Shown one piece after another: positions 1 to 11,549 of a stretch of DNA of 64,000 bases. This DNA comes from Linyphia triangularis. Lineage: Eukaryota > Arthropoda > Arachnida > Araneae > Linyphiidae. The stretch is from positions 57,424,487-57,488,486 of the forward strand of contig OZ021727.1 of the NCBI GenBank assembly GCA_963978545.1. Reading direction: 5' to 3'. Below the pieces are notes generated by a model that was not told where the DNA came from, did no database searches, and worked only from the letters and a program-made list of their open reading frames with translations. Within the stretch, counting starts at the first letter, position 1, and every line of letters starts with the position of its first letter. Both the position numbers and the translations under genes were made by a program.

Positions 1-440
1 CATGATGGAATTTACAAACGATTTCTGATGGCTACATACATCACCACACCCCTCTCTCTTGCTACAGAGGGGTGGTCGAACGCTTTTTCCCGCAGACAAT
101 TCCTGCAGCCAAAGTGGCAAGTCACTGATGGTACTTGCCGTTTCGAGCAGATTTCTGTTTCTGCCCTTTCCGCTATCTCCACCCTCCTTCCCCCACGCAC
201 ATACCAATCTCTATAGCTCCCCCCCCCCCCTTTTCCATCTTATATCTATCGAAATGCTTTTTATTTCGGGCTGTTGCCGATGTTTTAAAGGCATTGAGGG
301 GGTGAGGCTATCTCAATTTCGCGCCTTTGGAGAAGGGAAATCGAAAGTAAATAAAAAATAGGTCTAATAAATGAATAAAATCCTCTCGCCAATGTAAGTG
401 GCAGTGATATTGGTATTGGGTTTGAAATGATGTGTTGTAC
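1..440. other. GC-richer island 1 (left edge cut by window)
   Basis: Mixed-composition block with a 12-base C run at 219-230 and a G/T-rich right side from about 240 onward. An E2F-like TTTCGCGCC lies at 317-325. Short frames on both strands here have no recognisable protein features. The following stretch, 441-956, is AT-rich and holds nothing I can name apart from the pyrimidine tract at its end. Confidence 0.45.
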
Positions 441-956
441 CGTAAATGCGAAAAAAGTTTTTTTTTCTTTCTTTTCTTTTTCCCTTCATGTACTTTTGAA
501 TGTCTTGAACCAATAGAAAGTTATGAACTCTTATTTTAAATTGCTTTATATAGAGAAATCTCATTAAATTTTTTTACAATAGTTTTACTTTATCGTATTA
601 CAATTATTAACCAAAATATACATAGTGACCCTAACGTAATAATACAAAGTGCTTTAAATGCTACATTAATCTGCATATGAAGTGTTTTAACAATTTAGTT
701 TGCAAGTGCGTATTTGAAAATCAATTATATAAGGATATTATTTTTATAAAGTATTTTGGAACATCTCAGTTTCTCAAAGTTTGTTCAATGTATTTAAGTC
801 GTTACTGTTAATAGCAATTTTTTTAAAGAACGATCTTAATATAATTATTGAATAGGTTACCAACCTTATATTATGATTGAAAATATATAATTACAAACAA
901 AATCATTTTTGTACAAGTTAATGCATGTTATTGAATGTTCTTTTCTCTCTTTTTAG

Positions 957-1040
957 GTAAGTGTCCAAACTGATTTGGAAATTGTTTGTAATGAGGTTGA
1001 AGTGCTCAGTGTTAGGATAGCCTACGGGGTTGGACTCTAT
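957..1040 (+). other. Candidate internal exon or recursive-splice exon
   Basis: An uninterrupted 17-base pyrimidine tract (938-954) and AG (955-956) are followed directly by GTAAGT (957-962). The block then runs 84 bases to a second perfect donor, GTAAGT at 1041-1046. Only one of the three frames is open across it: 28 codons, phase 0 at both ends, starting VSVQTDLEIV and ending RIAYGVGLY. I count about 42% G+C inside against about 18% in 841-900. The protein matches no family I recognise. An acceptor followed by a donor-like start and then a downstream donor is the known form of a recursive-splice exon, so it may be spliced without being coding. A further acceptor (T17 then CAG) ends at 1097, leaving a possible 57-base intron, but the joined frame stops after five codons. 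The rest of 1041-1700 is featureless AT-rich sequence. Confidence 0.33.
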
Positions 1041-1077
1041 GTAAGTTGTTCGATAATCTCCACTCTGGTTTATAGTG

Positions 1078-1094
1078 TTTTTTTTTTTTTTTTT
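1078..1094 (+). repeat. T17 homopolymer before CAG
   Basis: Seventeen T followed by CAG at 1095-1097. It could serve as a splice acceptor tract, and it is also one of many simple T runs in the window. Confidence 0.8.
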
Positions 1095-1937
1095 CAGTAC
1101 AAAGCTTGTTATTGAGGTGTCAAACGGACATTAGTTGATTAGAATGATTACTTTTTGACTTCCTTAAAATCTGTATAAATTAACACATGCACTATAAAAG
1201 AAAACTTATTTCGTTATTTCTAATTCGTTAAGGATCACAACCTTCATTGTTGTGTAACCTAAACTTGTTTCTCTATTTTATATATTTTTGTTCTTTTCTT
1301 ACCTCAATATTGCATCAAGATTAGAAAATCAATTATTAAAAATATTTCGTTTTCCCTAAGTTTTAAACGTTTTGCGCTAAGTTTGTTTCGCTTTCTGTCT
1401 TTGAATTCAAGTCTTGAAATTCCCACCAAGTTATATATATTTCAGTATCTTTACATTGTTCACCTAATTTTACGATAATTTCTGCCACGTTGTCTCTAAA
1501 AGTACTTTATTAACTATTCGTATTTTTTTTTTTTACTTTGTGCACGTATTAATTTAATGCTTTATTAAAAATAAAAATAAAAAGTATTTCAATGGCATTT
1601 CTTATACGAGGGTAACATTTTTTAATATAATTTAGTTTTACCATGCATGTACGTTCAGGAATATCCCCTTCGAAAATCATTAAAATATATATATATAAAC
1701 CATCGAACAAACACAACTATTCACTTCAGCATATTATTCTTCAGTTTGGACCATTCTTAATCTTCCAATACCCATTTTAAAGAAAACTCTGCATCAAATA
1801 TTGTTTAACGATCTCTGGCTCAAACGTAACCATAGTTGATCTCGCATCACAGGTTAAACCAGGACCGTCAGCGAATCCCATATAAGCCAGAGGGCCCATA
1901 TCGACCATTCCTAGGAAAAGGGTATTGGCAGAGTGTA

Positions 1938-2033
1938 ATTAGTGCGAGCCGAAGAGATAGCTCCGGGCTCTATATATAGATATAGCCATAGCCACTGGCG
2001 CACTAATCAAAGTGAGAAAGCCGCCGGAGCTAT
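1938..2033. repeat. Two crossing inverted repeats
   Basis: ATTAGTGCG (1938-1946) is the reverse complement of 1999-2007, and ATAGCTCCGG (1957-1966) is the reverse complement of 2024-2033. The order is A, B, A', B', so the pairs interlock and do not nest. As RNA this would be a pseudoknot-type arrangement. As DNA it is two pairs of opposed half-sites. Confidence 0.6.
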
Positions 2034-2428
2034 TGCCGCCCAATTAAGCCCTACTTAATGTCCCAGCCAACGGTCCAAAGCAGGTATGCCTTATAAGTCC
2101 CCTTCTCTAGAGTTGGTCGTAAATTCCGGATTACGAGGCCCTGGCTTCGGCTGTTAACTCCCGGAATCTCCCGGATATGGGCTTTTGTGTGACTTCTAGG
2201 GAGGGGGTACCACTCTTGGATTAGAAGATGCCTCGAAGTTAGGGCCTGAAAAAAGTTTTTTATGTTTTCCTTTTTTCTCCCTTTTTCTGTTGATGGGATA
2301 TAATGTTTTTTGTTTTGTTCGTTCTTCCTCCTACACCTGATGGTACTTAATTTGAGATTTTGGGCTCTTTTTCTTTTTGTTTTGGGTTTCTTGTGGGGTT
2401 CTTTCTCTCTTTCTTTAAGTACAAATTG

Positions 2429-2431
<3 letters not shown>

Positions 2432-2469
<38 letters not shown>
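2432..2469 (+). repeat. T38 homopolymer
   Basis: Thirty-eight consecutive T, the longest homopolymer in the window, on the G/T-rich side of island 2. The upstream sequence shows no clear element that would make it the tail of a reverse-strand retroposon. Confidence 0.95.
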
Positions 2470-2470
<1 letters not shown>

Positions 2471-2939
2471 GTTTTTACGGTTCGGGTGGTTTTAAAGGAT
2501 TTTATCATTGTTTTCGAAGAGGGTGTGGTGTTAAAAAAGCAATCGTTGTTTAAGGTTGGGATATGCCCCTTGGGGACTATGTTTTCTGTTTTGGGAAGTG
2601 TTCTTTTAATTAGGATTTTGGGCATTGGAAATTGACTAAAATGTAATACGTTTAAAAAATCTCACTAATATCCCCTAATTAGCGGATATTAATGTAAATT
2701 AGATTTTTGTGTAAATTTGCAATATTAAGAGTTTTAATCGAGAAAAGACTAAGGTTTTTCTAAGATATTCTAGGTTTATGTAAATGATAGAAAACAGTCA
2801 TCATACTTCAAATCTAGTTTATTATTCGTGTGATGACAACCACGATTGCTATTTTGGCTATTGGCCCTTTTAAACCAAGTTCCAGAAAGTATTACCTGGA
2901 TAGAAATATGAAAATGTTTTTACTAAATGACAGGGTTAA

Positions 2940-3540
2940 TACCAATTTAGAACAATGAAAGTTTTAAGTAACCAGACAGAAACTCGCTTAGCATCCATCA
3001 AAACGTACAAACGCCAACTAATTAAATTAGTTAAGATGAATTTCATGTGACCGACATCAATAGAAAATAAGGAATATACACATTCTCTATACTATTCAGA
3101 AAGTATTCAAAACAAAAATGCATGATGAAAAATAAACTCATCTCTGGTTGAGAGTATCGGTAGAAGGGAAACACTGTTTGTGGGTCGATATCCTAAAAAT
3201 CCTTCACACAGGTGGGCCGTCATCGGCAAGGATGATGTATAGCAATCGCTTCGCCTCCCACCCCTAACGGCCAACCTCCCAAATTAATCATTGGGCTGTT
3301 ACCGGCCCTGGTGATGTCTTCACCAGAAGCACGCCATGCATACGATGGATGATGGCTGCCTCAAAACGATTATGCGCCACTGCTGGAATGCTGAAGGATT
3401 TCGTTTTTGTACACACTGAGGTCTCTGTTTAGTGGCTAGATCTGTGCTTTTAGGGGCGAGTGTGGGCGGATGATTTGACATGTATAGTTGAGATTGAACT
3501 TGTGAGTGTACCCAAAGTGTATCGTGATGCTGGATGAATT
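2940..3540. other. GC-richer island 3 with skewed flanks
   Basis: C/A-rich left flank (2940-3120), GC-rich centre (3180-3370) and G/T-rich right flank (3370-3540). A TCATGTGACC variant of the window's recurrent E-box motif lies near 3047 in the left flank. No coding signal is seen. The spacer to about 3840 is AT-rich and holds nothing recognisable. Confidence 0.5.
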
Positions 3541-3839
3541 AAATTGTAAATAATATTATTTGGGAGTTTAGTTTTTTTTCTTTTATTTTTTTCACCGTAG
3601 AGTGTTAATTTTCAAATTTCGTCTTTTGTTACGTTGTCATTGTTCAGCTTGGATCTGAGTTTACCAGTTAGATTACAGTTAGTTTCTCGGATGTTTGATT
3701 TCAACCAATCGATGCTGTTTTTATTATGTCATTTAAATTTGAGATTTACTGGATTGAGTATATAAACTCAATTTTAAAATCAGTTTCTCTAAAATTAAAC
3801 CGTTATGAAATTAATAAATAAGTCAAATTATAACCAAAC

Positions 3840-4500
3840 AACACAAATTCAAAATCTACTCAAACAAAATAACACCAATTCAGCATAATTTCTCTTCAAA
3901 AATGTGACTATTTCATTCCTGTAAGTCTTCATCGAAACTAATCTTCCTTCTGGACAATCTCACCAACTGTTTTGATACCCATCAACTCTAATCCCATTTC
4001 CTCCCACCATCCGCCATGTTCTCCATCTCTCTATTCATTACTCAAAGTACGACTCCTTGATCTCTCTTAAAAACCGATTCATTCTGAGAGGCAGCAGGAA
4101 AAAAATCTTTGACATCTGGTGGTGGTTTTAAAAAGGGGGAGCTTTTCTTTATCCGCCTTGGTACTTGCCGGACGATTTATGTCGTCCGGGAGGTCAGGGT
4201 GACTTAGGTAATGAACCCGTTGCCGGGCCTTGATGGATCTGGTGTCGCTCAGCATCTTTGGACCCCCGTGCCGTCATCAGACCTTAACGAAAACTGCGAC
4301 TCTAGAAGGCTCTCGTTAACAGGGCCTTTTGGATAGATTAGATGCGACTGGTGTTAGATTACAATATGTAAGAGTTTGTTGCATGAATTTTTTTTTTTTT
4401 TTTTTTTGGTTTGCGGATTTTTTTTTATTTTTTTTTTTTTGGAAAAATGTTGCTTTTTGTGTTAAGGATGATTAATTGCTGTAAATGAAGTAAGTTGCTG
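3840..4500. other. GC-richer island 4 with skewed flanks
   Basis: The left flank, 3880-4080, is a clear C/A/T-rich, G-poor tract. The core at 4080-4330 is GC-rich. The right flank, from 4330 to about 4500, is G/T-rich and contains a T21 run at 4388-4408. The spacer 4500-5040 is AT-rich and contains a T28 run. Confidence 0.5.
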
Positions 4501-4636
4501 ACTTCATTGATAACTTTAAAATAAAATTAATCGTTGATTGTATTACTTTTGTACATCGATTTATAGTTTGCAATGTCATAATTTCGTATTGAACTTTACG
4601 AAATGCTAACTGTAACCGATTTTGTCAATAACAAAG

Positions 4637-4664
4637 TTTTTTTTTTTTTTTTTTTTTTTTTTTT
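4637..4664 (+). repeat. T28 homopolymer
   Basis: Twenty-eight consecutive T in an AT-rich spacer. No adjacent retroposon body is visible. Confidence 0.9.
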
Positions 4665-5039
4665 GAAAATTTGCCCTTTATACTTAGTTTTTCCTTGCTT
4701 TTAAAAGCAGGTTAATTAATAATTTTCCAAAAATTCAACGTTTTTCCTCAATTACTTATCCTAACCCAATCAATAATTTTCAGTTTAAGTTGAAGTAGCT
4801 TTTGAGTACTAGGAACAACATAGAAACGTATTTAAGGATATATTTTGGAATTTATAATTTTCCCTAATAGATTACAAAGTATTGTGCTTAGCTCACTATG
4901 ATCATTCTCATCTTGTAACTGAAAGGTTAATGTTGTGTCTTCTCATCTCAAATTGTTTTGGGATCCCAAATAAGTTCAGGTGTTCATGTCTTGAAACTAA
5001 TACAAAGTTCAAACACCTGCTCGGTATCATTTCAAATGT

Positions 5040-6130
5040 ATTAAATACACAGCATGACTAATATTTCCGGTGTTGGCTTCCCTATATTAAGGTTGAACTT
5101 CTTCCAGTTCAGCGTATGTGTTATCGTGCCCAGATAACCCTAGGCAGATATGAATGTCTTCTAATCTACTCATTTCGTAAACAAAATATCTTGTAGCGAA
5201 AAGTTCCATCGTTTTTTACGTAACATGAGCTAAGAGAGAAGGGCCATGTGTCCTCTGAACTTCAGAAAAACAGGGAATTGAGTAGATGACTACTATAGCA
5301 GGCGTGCAAATCAACTTTCCTTCCCACATCCTTGGAAGTACAAAAAATCTGCTCAAGAGATCGTTAAAACTTAGCATCTCTGCTTGCTTTTATTCAGTTT
5401 TTAATGAATGTTATGGGTTTATTTGCGTAACCTTATTTTCTTTTTAATTTGTGAATGGGCGTCTTTATTCAAATCACATCATTCGTGATCTCTAATATGG
5501 GCCTGTATTGATGCGTTCAAGCTGTCTTGGGTGAATATGTCATTGCGTCAGGGTAATGTCCTAATAAACCGTATCGAGTTTCAGAATCCTTTTCCTTTTC
5601 TGTATGGAACTGCATTGAAGCATACTAATTGATTTCGAGAATCGAGTTCAGCTGATTTATTCTATTTTTATCTTATCCTCACCAGTTTAGCAACTTTTTA
5701 TACATAACTAATAATTAAGTAGCTGTATAGCCCTTTTTTTTGCATATTTATGTAATCAGACATGCTGTTTCTGCTTACAGATGAACATGAATATGGATTC
5801 CGACATCCGTCACGTACTGGACATTCAGACTAGTTTTTTAAACTACGTTTGCTTGTAGATCTTTTTTGTAAGAACGATTTAGAATTTGTGATGGTCTGAT
5901 GAAACACTTGAGTAGGGAGATTATATAAGCACAAGAATTGTATCATAACCTTTTTAAATCCCAATTTTTTCAATTAAACATAACTGCCACGTGCAGAACA
6001 CATTATGCCTTATTTCCGTGGAATGGCCCATACAGGTACTTCCATGATTACTTATGGATCTAGATTGAAGGTGGATGGTCAGTCCCTAACAAGTTCGGCT
6101 TAAAGTTGCTAGCATTGCATCAAGAAAAGC
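5040..6130. other. Weakly GC-elevated stretch without clear features
   Basis: Mixed sequence with modest GC peaks around 5050-5160, 5460-5560 and 5990-6130. The island polarity is weak here. A CACGTG lies near 5992. I see no gene, RNA or transposon end. From 6130 to 6480 the sequence is AT-rich and undistinguished. Confidence 0.3.
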
Positions 6131-6889
6131 AGTTTAAAGAACCATGTGAAACCTGTTATCTGAACATTTTACTATCGTTATATTAAATACCAGTACGTAC
6201 CTCAGTAAATATATATCCCCCGTTCATTCAACAACTACGTCTTCATGTCATTTTTTGTGCAATAAAGTTGCATTCGCCACATTCCACCACATTTTCGTTC
6301 CTCTCTCATAATTACTTTTTAATTAACGTGATAACTTTCCTGTTTGGAGCGATTTTAATTAGAAATTTCGAATGCCTGGCATACGTTAATGTTTTTTGCG
6401 CTTTGCTTTTTTTTTTCTCAAAACAAACTTCTTTCTCCCTTAAAAAGGTAAGTAGGTAAAAAAAAAAAAGACCATCAGAATGAAGAAAACAGTGTCTTTC
6501 CTCTTAGTCATGTGTCGGTTTTCTTAGCCATTAAAAGTCAAATGACAGTTGAAGTAAATAAACTGGCAAGAAAAAACAGTTGATTCGAAATTGCGATTTT
6601 TCTTTTACTTTCAGGGTAATGCAATCAATAAAAAAATGAACTGTCTTCAGTTATCTGTTATCGGCGTCTTTACTCCTTCTTACTCCCACCTGAAAGAAAA
6701 TCATTAATTTTAATGGGTTCTGGTATGCCGATTTGTAAAAAGGAAATTGACGCAATTATTTCTTTGCTGGAAAAGAACTTTTTTTTTTTTCTCTTAATTT
6801 TTTTTTTCTCTCGCTGTTTATCTATAAATACATCCTTTTCGTTTTCGGTGTCTTTAAAATCAGCCGCCAAACAACTTAAAAATAAAATA

Positions 6890-6890
<1 letters not shown>

Positions 6891-6922
<32 letters not shown>
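6891..6922 (+). repeat. A32 homopolymer
   Basis: Thirty-two consecutive A. A retroposon tail is possible, but the upstream 100 bases show no SINE-like promoter boxes or target duplication that I can identify. Confidence 0.9.
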
Positions 6923-6924
<2 letters not shown>

Positions 6925-7750
6925 TAAGCAAAAAAGCAGAAAATAATAATAATAACGTGGTTTCTCTAGGACTGGTATCTTCTTTAAACTAGATTCTTAA
7001 TTTTATTCCGCTGTTTTTTTATTTTTTTATCTCCACCTACATTTCTTAAGCTCCCCCTTTCCGTCCAATTGCGAGCCTCTTGTGTTTCATCAACCGTAAA
7101 TTAAATGAGAAAAGAACGGAGCGAAATCGGAATTAAAGGCGGAAAAAAAGCACATATAATCGAAATTATATAAAAAGAAAGTCTTAAAAAATCAGATACC
7201 CATGACCCCTCGTGGAGTTGCGGCTAGGCTTGCGAATCAATATAACTAGTTTGCTTGAATGCTTTCCTTTTTTTTCTTTCTCTCAAGCCTCTCTTTTTAA
7301 TGAAAAAGAGACTTTCATAAAGTATTCATTACTGAACAGTATTAATTTTTTCTCTTTTTTTCAATCTTTTAATTTTTTTATTATTTTTTTTTTACTTTAT
7401 TTCCCTTTTTGACTTTTATAGCCGCTTTCTTCCTAGTTTCTTCCTCTAACCAACCGTGATATATGCGAGATCCACAATCCGAGAAACAAAAACAAGATGT
7501 CGCGTATTTAAAAAGAATACAGTGCGAGTGTTCTAAAGGAAAGGGAAAAAATGACTTTATAAAAAGTTGAAGAGACTCCGTAAAAAAATACTATTAAAAA
7601 TGTTAATGAAATGCTTTGAAAAGTAATAACTTGCTTATTCTTCCGGAATTATGTTTGTGTAGGGATTTTTTTTTTTTTCTTTCTTTGATATTTCCCCTTC
7701 GGGGTTTTTCGTTCTCGGTGCTTTTAAATTATTTAGGGGGAAAAAAGAAG

Positions 7751-7768
7751 AAAAAAAAAAAAAAAAAA
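7751..7768 (+). repeat. A18 homopolymer
   Basis: Eighteen consecutive A in a purine-rich patch. It is a simple repeat. Confidence 0.85.
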
Positions 7769-8149
7769 CAGCAAATCATTATCTTCGAACCATAAAAGTT
7801 TACTTGCGAACTAGTCTGCGACATATCAGTGGCAAGTTAAAATTACTCTCAATTAAAGAATGGAGTTGCTAGTGTTTGAAAAAATGACTGGGAAGATAGA
7901 ATGGAGGGAAAAAGCTAATTGAGAAGTTAAACGCAAGTTGTTTTAATTACTATGGCCGGAAGCCAGAAAATATGCTCGGTTTTACTGATACCCTCAAAAT
8001 AGCAACTAATATTTGCCTTGTTAAAATAATTGTGATGCTATTTTTTTTATCGTGCCTATGTTCTTTTTTGTATAGATATATTGTTTTTTTAACGCCTCTT
8101 TAAAAATGATAATAAAAACACTAAAGCAACATGTAGTTTCCTATCATAT

Positions 8150-8780
8150 ATCATACAACTTACGAATCCTCTTCTTAATTACTTACCACATTCATTCAAT
8201 ATTATTTATGCGTGATTTTACAATATGCTCATTTGGACTGCTTCCAAACTTATAAATTAAACCCAGAACTTACTTCACCAAACTACACTTAAGAATACAA
8301 GTTCAGAGGCAATGTCTACAATTACTTTAAGTCATATCATCTTCAAAAACATCTTTAAAATCTGCATAGTTCAATTTATTTTTCTGAATCCACTTTTCAG
8401 ATCTGAAGAAAGAAAAAGAGAAGAGAGAAAAAGCCAAAATCTGCTCCACTCTTCAATCTCTGTTTCTGCTGAGGGTAGGAAACAGGGTATGTGACAGGGG
8501 TCACGAGATCAAATACCATTAGACCCTACTTCTCTGAATTGAAGGAGGGGGGCATGGGTGAGAAAAAGGCTCTTTGCCCCTCCCCACCAACACTTTCCTA
8601 TTTTCTTATCTTTTTCACTTTTTGCACGTGTTGAACTCGTTTCGTCCCCTGATATCTCTCTTCCATTTTTTATAACGCTGCTGATGTAGACTTGCGGAAG
8701 TTGCATTTTCTCAGACGTTGTAGATATGCGCACTATCAAAGTTGGGTGTTAATACGTCGATAACTTCATTTATCTGTGCT
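8150..8780. other. GC-richer island 7 with skewed flanks
   Basis: The left flank, 8150-8400, is C/A-rich and G-poor. The core, 8400-8660, is richer in both C and G. The right flank, 8680-8780, turns G/T-rich. A CACGTG lies at about 8626. Frames of 60 codons (plus) and 76 codons (minus) cross it but look like compositional artefacts. Confidence 0.45.
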
Positions 8781-8832
8781 ATCATTGGTTTAAAAAAAAA
8801 AAAAATCCGGCGAATTAACAACTAAAATTCTG

Positions 8833-8850
8833 CACACACACACACACACA
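8833..8850 (+). repeat. (CA)9 microsatellite
   Basis: Nine uninterrupted CA units followed by an A run. The stretch 8870-9580 around and after it is AT-rich and holds nothing else recognisable. Confidence 0.85.
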
Positions 8851-9579
8851 AAAAAACTCTTTTAATTTTAGATTCAAATTCTTACTTGGTGTAGTAAGAT
8901 TTTGTATCTGTAGCCTAGATTGATCGTTAAAACTGGTTTGCCATGGTGAATTTCCCGACTTCCTGATTGATTTACTTCTCAGCTAGTATAGTATTGCCGC
9001 AGTGAAACCACATGTACAGAAATCGCATTAGTTAATGAAGTAAACGTCAAAGTTCTAAAACATTAAAAAGAGAAAAACAATATCTTAGATCTTTAATCTG
9101 ATATAATTATGAGGGGAAAAATTGAATTTACGTGTTTTCATTGAAAATATTGCAACTTTAATATTTATATTAAAAAGTTCGAAACTCTTCTGGGCAATTC
9201 TTTGCTGTACGGGGCATTTTGGCTTTTTTTTCTTACTCGTAAACAAAGTAGAATTCTAAAATTATGATGAATTTAGTAGTTATGTTTTTGTTTTGTACAA
9301 TACTAATTGGCGGAAAAATTAAATTGGAAAATAATTATTTTAACTAGGTCAAAAATTCATTTATAATTCATACATATATTCATCGGAATATAAAAATACA
9401 TATATTCATGAAATTCTTTGTCATGTTGGCATACTCGATTTCGCGGCATAATTTCATATCGTTATAAAATTGACACTTTTACTTTAAAATTTAGTTTTTT
9501 TAATTTTCATTAAACTTGTAACTCTGCTGAAAACCAACAACAAAAAGTATCATTATAAGTAATAAAAAGTGTAACTCGT

Positions 9580-10040
9580 TATTTTAACCTGGACTATTAT
9601 CATCCACTTAAGCCCAAAAGGTTGACGGAAAGCAAAACGCATTACCCGAGATTTTCAAATTTGGATAAGAGCAGGCTGCGAGCAAAGAGTAGCTTGTAGG
9701 AAACACTTTAAAAGAAGAGCCTCCCGGTCAAATATTTTCCTTCGCACCAAAAAAGATGAATGATAGAATCTCTCTTCCCGAGCCATCAAAGTGGCTAAAG
9801 TAAAAATCACTTTCGCCACTCAACTCTCGCCTCTTATTTCGGTGCATTTTGATGGCTTTGAGTTGGACCCATTGCTGTACTCAACGTTCACTTCTGAGTT
9901 TTGAGTCGATCCTTTACTTTCTGGTAGAGAGGGTGTCCAGAATGGGAAGGAAATCGCATAGTTAGGCGATGGGTAACTGTTTCTACGTTTTTACTCTGTT
10001 GCTTTGTTAATTAATCGTGTATGTTGTGTATGAAATAATA
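9580..10040. other. GC-richer island 8 with skewed flanks
   Basis: C/A-rich left edge (about 9580-9660), mixed core (9660-9900) and G-rich right flank (9900-10040). No coding or RNA signal is seen. The spacer 10040-10240 is AT-rich. Confidence 0.45.
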
Positions 10041-10239
10041 TTTAATTGGAGGCCTCTAGTTTCAAAATAGATTTAATTCATTTATATGAAAGGAGTTGTA
10101 ATTAAATAAAAATGCGACCTCATTGCTGTGAATATTTTCGTATCCTTATATGATGGAAAAGCGACCTTAGGGTTTGAACTGTCATGCATTCAAACATATA
10201 AAACTATTTGTTTTTTACACAATAAACGTTAAAAAGTCG

Positions 10240-11060
10240 TTCCAAGAATAAAAACCATTGGAACTCTATACAAACCCGAGATTGAACACTTCTATCCAAA
10301 AACACTCCCCAACACTTCATACACTTTCAAGAATCGGTAAAGGGAAAAGATTAGCCCTAATGTCTGATTCCTTCCACACAAGAAAAGATCCTTCAATCCC
10401 CCCCCCCCTCTTCACTGCAACCCAAGAAGAGGGCGCTGCACGCACTCAAGGGGCCACAAGTCGATTTTTCGGGCCCCCCAAACGATCAATATTAATTGCC
10501 AGTAATGGGAGCAGAGAGGCGAGCGTAATTTCATTGCTGCACACACGCATATGCTGTCAGAAGGCAAAAAGGGATAACTTTCGATAAATTCCGTCTCTCT
10601 TTCCCTTCTTTTTAACCAATTTCTTCCCCCCTTTTTATTATTCTTTGAGTGTCTACCCCCTTTCCCCCTTTATTTTGTGTATTGAGGGGAATCCCACTTT
10701 GAGATTCACACCCTTCACAATATAATGCTTTTCTTTCGAAGAGAGTTTTTCTAGTTTCTTCTTCTAGTCCAATATTTTTTATTGTTATTTTGAGTGTGTT
10801 CTTCTGGAGGTTTTTTCCCTTCAGGATGAGGATGTTGGGAGGTAGATATTGCTTTTGAGGAATGGGTCGATTCGGGATGAGGTAAAAGGAGAGCGGGATC
10901 GACTGGGAAGATGAGGAGGATGAAGAGGGAAAAACTTGAGATGGTGAGATTAGAATCTAAGCGTATCGTCTTGGGTGAATGTTAAGAAGCAAACCTCTTC
11001 TGGTTTTTTGAAATTGGAATGAGGATGATTTTGCTTTTGTAGGTGATAGAATTGAAGGGT
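10240..11060. other. GC-richer island 9 with strong skew switch
   Basis: The left half, 10250-10420, is C/A-rich and includes an 11-base C run (10398-10408). The core carries a CTCF-like AGAGGGCGCTGC. The right flank, 10790-11060, is one of the most G-rich purine stretches in the window. The 109-codon plus-strand frame at 10258-10587 has no recognisable domain and follows the C-rich bias, so I do not call it a gene. The spacer 11060-11550 is AT-rich and empty. Confidence 0.5.
10424..10442 (+). promoter_or_regulatory. CTCF-like motif
   Basis: The core AGAGGGCGCTGC matches the central zinc-finger contact region of the CTCF consensus. The 5' CCA is offset by one base, so the match is partial. 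It sits inside a GC island. Confidence 0.25.
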
Positions 11061-11549
11061 TTTATTGCCTTAAAAATATATCAAGAGTAATGCCTATTTT
11101 GTTTTTTTTGTGTACGATTTACTGCTTTTAAGTAATAAATTAAAAAATTTGATTAAAACCCATACTCATAGCAATGTATATTTTGGCCTTAAACATAATA
11201 AATAAAAATAATTTATTCGCAACATTTTAAAATCTGTTAAAAGGAGCTCTACATATTTCGTGGTGAAAAATTCCATTCTGTAAGTGATCAGCTGTTTGTG
11301 TGCATTTTTAATACTTCCAGCTCTTTAAATTATCAATTCTAAAAAGAAAACTTGTTATGATTCGATTCTACCTCTTAAAACAACTTAGTTCTAGTTCTTC
11401 GTTTATAAATAGAAATTGAATCCATTTAGTTAGTCTTCTATATCTTCAGGCATAGTGAATTTTATTTTTAACATCTGTATTTGATCTGGAAAGGAAATTC
11501 CGTTGATCTCTTACTCTCCGTTTAAGCAAACTGTAATTGTGATTTATTA

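Larger units (their letters stand above)
1700..2640. other. GC-richer island 2 with skewed flanks
   Basis: The left flank, 1700-1850, is C/A-rich. The core, 1850-2220, is GC-rich and carries two crossing inverted repeats (1938-1946 with 1999-2007, and 1957-1966 with 2024-2033). The right flank, 2230-2640, is strongly G/T-rich and includes a T38 run. The frames read on either strand through the T run encode only lysine- or phenylalanine-rich artefacts. The next spacer, 2640-2940, holds nothing I can identify. Confidence 0.5.
6480..8000. other. AT-rich stretch with small GC peaks and A/T runs
   Basis: Small GC peaks at about 6660-6700, 7020-7230 and 7430-7560 sit among long A and T runs. A tract ending ACTTTCAG|GGTAAT near 6615 resembles a splice acceptor, but nothing supports an exon after it. 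The short frames encode low-complexity K/F-rich peptides. From 8000 to 8150 nothing is seen. Confidence 0.3.

Noticed and set aside
2347..2635. Opposed frames of 91-92 codons across the T38 run
   Set aside because: They encode poly-F on one strand and poly-K on the other and are created by the homopolymer.
6891..6922. A32 run as a retroposon poly(A) tail
   Set aside because: No SINE or LINE body, promoter boxes or flanking target duplication could be identified upstream.
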